Assembly (NCBI GenBank): GCA_045597125.1
Contig: JAZODR010000052.1
Coordinates: 62,001-126,000, forward strand
From: RGIG5579 sp045597125
GTDB taxonomy: Bacteria; Bacillota; Clostridia; Oscillospirales; SIG627
DNA length: 64,000 bases
Direction: 5' to 3'
A program made the translations under genes and the position numbers. The notes beneath the pieces are model-generated. The model saw nothing but the letters and a program-made list of their open reading frames with translations. It was not told the origin of the DNA and searched no databases. Position 1 is the stretch's first letter. Every line of letters starts with the position of its first letter. Positions 60,295 through 64,000 of the stretch are shown here, piece by piece.

Positions 60295-60323
60295 ATTATA
60301 CAACCAAAAGCGCTCTTTGTCAA
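60295..60323 (-). promoter_or_regulatory. Consensus promoter of the pyrimidine operon with small palindrome in the spacer
   Basis: Minus-strand TTGACA (60318-60323) and TATAAT (60295-60300), 17-base spacing. The spacer and -35 contain AAAAGCGCTCTTT (plus strand, 60306-60318), symmetric around GCGC apart from one mismatch, a possible operator. Confidence 0.8.
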
Positions 60324-60395
60324 CAGTTTTTACGCTTGGTTTACGGGGAAAAACCAACAAAATTTTCTCTCATTTTGCAAAAGTATCGGTTAGAT

Positions 60396-61136
60396 TTACA
60401 AAGAGCGTTCTTCCGTAATTTTTATCTTTTCTTTCACAAGTTCCGCAATGCTGTAATAAATCTCTTTTTGAACACTGGAAAAACGACCTTCGCCGATAAT
60501 AAAATGGTCTATCAAAACAACGTTCATTTGCGATAAAAAATTTTGAACACGGCTTGTTGTATTCAAATCCTCCGACGAGGCAATGGGAAGACCGTGAGGA
60601 TGATTGTGTGCCAAAATCATATATGCGGCATTGTGCTGAAGCGCCGCATCGCAAACTTTGCGCAGTGAAAAAGTAACGGAATTAATATCCCCTTCGTGCA
60701 AAATCACCTGACCGCGAAATCCCAGAGAATTATCATAAAACAAAACCAAGACTTGTTCATGATCAACTCCCGCAAATTGCAAAACCAAATCCTGCCCCAA
60801 CTGATGATACATCGGCAACTTCTTTTCTTCTTTAAACCGATCTTGATAATACCGTTTCGCAACTGCAGGATATGTTTTAATCAAATGGGCCGCATGCTGG
60901 CCAATTCCATCCACCGAGCAAAGCTCTTCAACAGAAGCTTCAAACACACGGGAAAAGCTTCCGAATTTTGAAAGCAGATTATGCGCTATCACGTTGGTAT
61001 CCCGTCTGGGAATGGCAAAAAAGAGAATTAATTCCAAAATATTATGATCCTCAAAGCCTGCAAGACCTTGATTCAAAAAACGTTTCTTCAATTTTGAACG
61101 ATGTCCTTCATGAGGATTTTTCTGAATTTCTGACAT
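60396..61136 (-). CDS. radC: RadC-family JAB-domain protein
   Basis: 247 residues from the ATG at 61136; longer frames would read through A/T-rich intergenic DNA. N-terminal helix-hairpin-helix region (CSVDGIGQHAAHLIKTY, about 93-109) and C-terminal JAB/MPN domain with complete metalloprotease motif HxH-x7-S-x2-D in HNHPHGLPIASSED. The old name is DNA repair protein RadC, but the repair role is doubtful and a metal-dependent protease-like activity is more likely. Divergent from the CapA-like gene. Confidence 0.9.
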   Translation of the reverse strand: MSEIQKNPHEGHRSKLKKRFLNQGLAGFEDHNILELILFFAIPRRDTNVIAHNLLSKFGSFSRVFEASVEELCSVDGIGQHAAHLIKTYPAVAKRYYQDRFKEEKKLPMYHQLGQDLVLQFAGVDHEQVLVLFYDNSLGFRGQVILHEGDINSVTFSLRKVCDAALQHNAAYMILAHNHPHGLPIASSEDLNTTSRVQNFLSQMNVVLIDHFIIGEGRFSSVQKEIYYSIAELVKEKIKITEERSL

Positions 61137-61172
61137 TTTAACTCGCTTCCTTTTTGACTTTTGAAAAAACTG

Positions 61173-61201
61173 TTGAAAATTATCTAAAATTATTATATAA
61201 T
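61173..61201 (+). promoter_or_regulatory. Promoter of the CapA-like gene
   Basis: TTGAAA (61173-61178) and TATAAT (61196-61201) with 17-base spacing, about 38 bases before the ATG, which is preceded by AAGGAG. Confidence 0.75.
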
Positions 61202-61239
61202 AAAAAAAATAAAGCACATTGTGACCAAGGAGAACCATA

Positions 61240-62793
61240 ATGAAATCTAAAATAATCGGTACTGTCCTTTGCTTAATTGTCTTAGTTGCAACATTTTGGC
61301 TAATCACCAAGGCCCCTACAAAGGCCCCTGAAATATCAGAAACAAATCAAGATGAAACCTATGTTCCGCCACAGGAAACAATTGAAACAGAAATCACAAG
61401 AGCTTATGTAATTGAAACTGCGCACGATGCGGAAGACTTTTTTGAAAAGCTTGCGTACGAAAGTAATTCCGACTATCAAAAAAATATTCGCAGCTTGTCC
61501 GAGCGCCTGACAAAATCCTCCGTCTTTTTAAAAGATGAATTACAGGATTATCACGGTGCTGCCTATTTTAACAAATTATCGGAAATTTTTCAAGACCTGA
61601 TTGATAATCCTTTTATGGACAGCAAGACATTTTCCGAGCGAACAAAGAAAATTTTAACTGAGCTTGAAAATGCCTATCCTGCAGACGAGGCGGCACAGCT
61701 GGACGAAAACGACCCCAAAAATCCCATGTACTACCCCAAATTTGATACCCAAACCAACGGTAAAACGACCCACGCTCTCCTTGCGATTTATCGGATGCAA
61801 TATCAAGAAAGCACCGGAGCCATTTTACTGACATTTGGTGGAAATATGGTTTTTGGAGATACGCTTCTGGATGCAAATAAAAGCGATAGTTTCAAAACAA
61901 ACAGCGAAAACAGCAAGCTTCCCTATCCCCTTTATTCCCTTTCTTCCGTACTTTCTAACGACACCGTATCCTTTGCAAACCTATCGGTTCCCCTGACCGA
62001 TTCCATCGGCAGTTCTACCGTTGCCGGCTCGGTAAAAGGAATTCCTTCTTATGCCAAGAGCATAAAAGCAGGTGGCATTGACGTAGTATCCATTGCAAAC
62101 AGCGATGTTCTCTCCTTTGGAGAAAGCGGAAAAATGGATACCATCAATGCACTTGACGATGCATCTTTAAACTATTCCGACGAAGGCAAAATCAGCTACA
62201 TAAAAACTAAGCTGGGAACAATCGCCTTTCTCACCTATGATATAATTGATGAAACGCGAGAAAATCCAAAGGTGGCATTTGAAGACGCTCCCAAGCAAGA
62301 TATTGCAGCGGCAAAAGAAGCCGGCGCAAAATTTATTATCGTTCATTTCAATTGGGTCAATGCCGAGAAAAACTCTTGGGACCCATCCATGACTCAAGTT
62401 CTTACCACGCGTGCCGCCGTTGATAACGGCGCAAATTTAGTGTTTGGTTCCTTCCCCAATACCATCGAAGCGATTGAGCAATACAAAGGTGTAAGTATTG
62501 TTTATTGCTCAGGCGACCTCTTCCGTATGAATGGAGGAAACTCTACATCCTTCTTATTCCAGCAAGCATTTACCCTTGATAACGATCAAAATCCAATTCC
62601 CGGTCAAATTCTCGTTCTCCCTCTCACAAAATCCGAAGATGAAAAAGGACTTCCCAAGATTGCCTTTGATAGCGAATCGGCCGGTACCTTCTCAAAGATT
62701 ATTACCAATTCCTCCTCTACAGTTCGCTACGGTGTTGGCAAGAAAAACACCTTCACCTTAGAGCACCTCAATATCATCTCAATTGAAAAATAA
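61240..62793 (+). CDS. Secreted/anchored CapA-like (PGA_cap fold) protein with degenerate active site
   Basis: 517 residues, the only plus-strand gene. An N-terminal hydrophobic segment (about 5-23) without lipobox cysteine suggests export or anchoring. After a helical region (about 60-160) comes a domain following the CapA/metallophosphatase order: ILLTFGGNMVFGD (about 189-201), SFANLSVPLTD, GIDVVSIANSDVLSFGESG, VHFNWVNAE and FGSFPNTIEAIEQYKG. The usual histidines of these motifs (ANNH, HWG, GHHPH) are replaced (ANSD, HFN, GSFPN), so metal catalysis is doubtful. A binding or regulatory role in the envelope is possible. It ends in a bidirectional terminator. Confidence 0.75.
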   Translation: MKSKIIGTVLCLIVLVATFWLITKAPTKAPEISETNQDETYVPPQETIETEITRAYVIETAHDAEDFFEKLAYESNSDYQKNIRSLSERLTKSSVFLKDELQDYHGAAYFNKLSEIFQDLIDNPFMDSKTFSERTKKILTELENAYPADEAAQLDENDPKNPMYYPKFDTQTNGKTTHALLAIYRMQYQESTGAILLTFGGNMVFGDTLLDANKSDSFKTNSENSKLPYPLYSLSSVLSNDTVSFANLSVPLTDSIGSSTVAGSVKGIPSYAKSIKAGGIDVVSIANSDVLSFGESGKMDTINALDDASLNYSDEGKISYIKTKLGTIAFLTYDIIDETRENPKVAFEDAPKQDIAAAKEAGAKFIIVHFNWVNAEKNSWDPSMTQVLTTRAAVDNGANLVFGSFPNTIEAIEQYKGVSIVYCSGDLFRMNGGNSTSFLFQQAFTLDNDQNPIPGQILVLPLTKSEDEKGLPKIAFDSESAGTFSKIITNSSSTVRYGVGKKNTFTLEHLNIISIEK

Positions 62794-62796
62794 AAA

Positions 62797-62827
62797 AAGA
62801 CAGAGATTTTTCTCTGTCTTTTTTTAA
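62797..62827. terminator. Bidirectional terminator between the convergent CapA-like and DUF6273 genes
   Basis: AAAAAAAGACAGAG - ATTTTT - CTCTGTCTTTTTTT: perfect arms with A-run and T-run on the two sides, between the stop at 62793 and the stop at 62824 of the opposing gene. Confidence 0.9.
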
Positions 62828-63702
62828 GAAAGGTCAATTCTAAGTGCGGGTCTGGTAGCAAAAATAATGTCCGTAACCTTATGATAAGCGCCGATATAAA
62901 CTTCTCCGTCATCCGCAACAACTGCAGCCTTATTACTCTTGAAACTGGGAGAACGAAGCCACCAAGCGGTATTATCGAAAGGATCGGTATACGCATAATG
63001 AAGTTTTGCAATCTCGGTTGCGGAAGTTTTGCGGGAGAAGTTATTTTCAAAATAATTCTGAGCCTCCTGAATCGAAAGGAGAAATGCCTTGTCGTAGGTA
63101 TCGTTTCCACCATTGGTACCATACAGAGGATTATCATCATTCTTAACAAAACTGGTAGGAATAATCCATTGCTGCTCCTCGGTGAAGGAATCGTTCAAAA
63201 AGCCATCGTTCAACCAACTGCGAATAAAACATTCTTCCCAAGTAATATCTTCTGCCTTCTTGTGATACGATACGCGCTCAATGGCATATTTGGTAATCAA
63301 AAACAAGCGTCCTTCTTTTTCCACATCAAGAACGATCCATTCAATTTCCTCTTTGCCATTGACATCGTTATCATCCTGCTCAAAGGTACCAAAAGTAATA
63401 ATATCGCCCTTTTTCGCATGATGGATTTTATTATAAAACTCTTCGCCATAAAGAGAAATATAAAGCTCCTTACGTTTTGCAGCAGCTTTTTTTCCCTCGC
63501 AATTTCTCAGAGCCAAAACGGCATTTTCTTTATCGCCACTATCCAAAAACTCGATAGCCTCTTTATAAGTATATGGTTTCTCAACGGAAGGAGCGCCCTC
63601 CTCGTTCCCTTCGGAATCAACAAGGAAGAAATATGCTGTAATTCCGCCAAGAATCAAAAGTATAGCTAAAACAGCTGTAATAATAATCCAAGACTTTTTC
63701 AT
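62824..63702 (-). CDS. DUF6273-domain membrane-anchored protein
   Basis: 292 residues from the ATG at 63702, with GGAGG 6 bases upstream; an upstream frame start has no ribosome site. Membrane segment at about 5-27 (IIITAVLAILLILGGITAYFF). Residues about 95-292 match the DUF6273 pattern: GDIITFGTFEQDDNDVNGKE, IEWIVLD, ITKYAIERVSYHK, WEECFIRSWLNDGFLNDSF, DKAFLLSIQEAQNYF, WWLRSPSF and a final RPALRIDL. The function is unknown; it is common on the surface of gut Clostridia. The fold recalls the formylglycine-enzyme/lectin-like family, which is inference. Confidence 0.82.
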   Translation of the reverse strand: MKKSWIIITAVLAILLILGGITAYFFLVDSEGNEEGAPSVEKPYTYKEAIEFLDSGDKENAVLALRNCEGKKAAAKRKELYISLYGEEFYNKIHHAKKGDIITFGTFEQDDNDVNGKEEIEWIVLDVEKEGRLFLITKYAIERVSYHKKAEDITWEECFIRSWLNDGFLNDSFTEEQQWIIPTSFVKNDDNPLYGTNGGNDTYDKAFLLSIQEAQNYFENNFSRKTSATEIAKLHYAYTDPFDNTAWWLRSPSFKSNKAAVVADDGEVYIGAYHKVTDIIFATRPALRIDLS

Positions 63703-63730
63703 TTTCAACCTCCATATATAATCTATAATT

Positions 63731-63759
63731 ATCATATAGGATTCAATTTCCAATATCAA
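63731..63759 (-). promoter_or_regulatory. Promoter of the DUF6273 gene
   Basis: Minus-strand TTGATA (63754-63759) and TATGAT (63731-63736) with 17-base spacing, about 29 bases before the start codon. Confidence 0.6.
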
Positions 63760-63776
63760 GTTGAATTTGTGAATAA

Positions 63777-63811
63777 TTCAAAAAGCCTGTCAAAATTGAC
63801 AGGCTTTTTTT
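63777..63811 (-). terminator. Intrinsic terminator after gdhA
   Basis: Hairpin AAAGCCTGTCAA / TTGACAGGCTTT with a short A/T loop and T-runs on both strands, 10 bases after the gdhA stop. Confidence 0.9.
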
Positions 63812-63818
63812 GTATATT

Positions 63819-64000
63819 TCAGACAACACCTTGGCTCATCATTGCTTCGGCAACTTTCTTAAAGCCAGCAATATTTGCGCCTGCAACCAGATTGTATCCG
63901 AGACCGTACTGCTCTGCAGCAGCGGCGCTGGAATCATGGATGCTCTTCATAATCTGCTTCAGCTTTGCATCAACTTCATCGGCAGTCCAATTGTAACGCT
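63819..64000 (-). CDS. gdhA: NADP-type glutamate dehydrogenase, C-terminal end only
   Basis: Minus-strand frame open from the window edge to a TGA at 63819-63821, giving the last 60 residues: it begins RYNWTADEVDAKLKQIM and ends NLVAGANIAGFKKVAEAMM plus SQGVV. The final GANIAGFxKVAxAMxxQGVV is the characteristic C-terminus of hexameric glutamate dehydrogenases of the GdhA type, which make glutamate from ammonia and 2-oxoglutarate. The rest of the gene is beyond the window. Confidence 0.88.
   Translation of the reverse strand, partial: RYNWTADEVDAKLKQIMKSIHDSSAAAAEQYGLGYNLVAGANIAGFKKVAEAMMSQGVV

Noticed and set aside
60335..60360. Hairpin TTGGTTT / AAACCAA after radC as a terminator
   Set aside because: Only a 7-base stem and no T-run follows, so it is not a convincing intrinsic terminator.
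61137..61310. 58-residue N-terminal extension of RadC with hydrophobic stretch
   Set aside because: It covers A/T-rich intergenic DNA that includes the promoter of the divergent gene; the ATG at 61136 has its own purine-rich ribosome site and family-like N-terminus.

Overview
This window reads as a chromosomal segment of an anaerobic Bacillota, most likely class Clostridia (gut or rumen type). The basis is moderately AT-rich DNA, strong AGGAGG-type ribosome sites, near-perfect sigma-A promoters (TTGACA-N17-TATAAT), T-box and ZTP riboswitches, a class B sortase, short HisG plus HisZ, type 1B PyrD/PyrK, a ferredoxin-linked 2-oxoacid oxidoreductase and the two-gene SUF system. The genus cannot be fixed from sequence alone. 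Almost every gene is on the minus strand; only the CapA-like gene at 61240-62793 is on the plus strand. No tRNA, rRNA, IS element, phage or CRISPR array was seen.

Layout, left to right (transcription mostly right to left): SUF genes sufC and sufB (the latter cut by the window edge), behind an E2-like acyltransferase and an acyl-CoA ligase (1-3982). Sortase B with an OmpR/histidine-kinase pair (4044-7125). metY-metA (7171-9437). Arginine operon argH-C-J-B-D-F (9415-16089), with a consensus ARG box and a perfect palindrome over its -10. Histidine operon yerC-hisZ-G-D-C-B-H-A-F-IE (16193-23954). Branched-chain acid/amino-acid cluster (24020-37796). Purine operon purE-F-M-N-O-H-D-L-fhs under a ZTP riboswitch (37825-50206). 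Pyrimidine operon pyrC-carB-pyrK-D-F-E-B with guaB as last gene (50226-60323). radC, a CapA-like secreted protein, a DUF6273 protein, and the 3' end of gdhA (60396-64000).

The most interesting part is 24020-37796. Three T-box leaders precede three units, and my reading of their specifier loops gives CUC (Leu), GUA (Val) and AUC (Ile). Each unit carries a different, unusually fused adenylate-forming acyl-CoA synthetase: a TIM-barrel fusion behind the Leu T-box and HTH-cupin fusions behind the Val and Ile T-boxes. The Val unit also encodes IlvE, a P-loop ATPase and all four subunits of a VOR-type oxoacid:ferredoxin oxidoreductase. The Leu unit encodes a LeuA homologue that has lost its catalytic residues but keeps the leucine-binding regulatory domain. 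T-boxes switch genes on when the cognate tRNA is uncharged, so the arrangement points to synthesis, not breakdown. The inferred route is branched short-chain acid, to acyl-CoA, to reductive carboxylation by VOR, to the amino acid by IlvE, with each branch induced by starvation for its own product.

Other oddities: a PurF homologue without the N-terminal cysteine nucleophile; purH split into a formyltransferase and a PurO-type cyclohydrolase; PyrB carrying a PyrI-like zinc module; carB without carA; a CapA-like protein with eroded active-site motifs; and an E2-like acyltransferase with Glu in place of the catalytic His.
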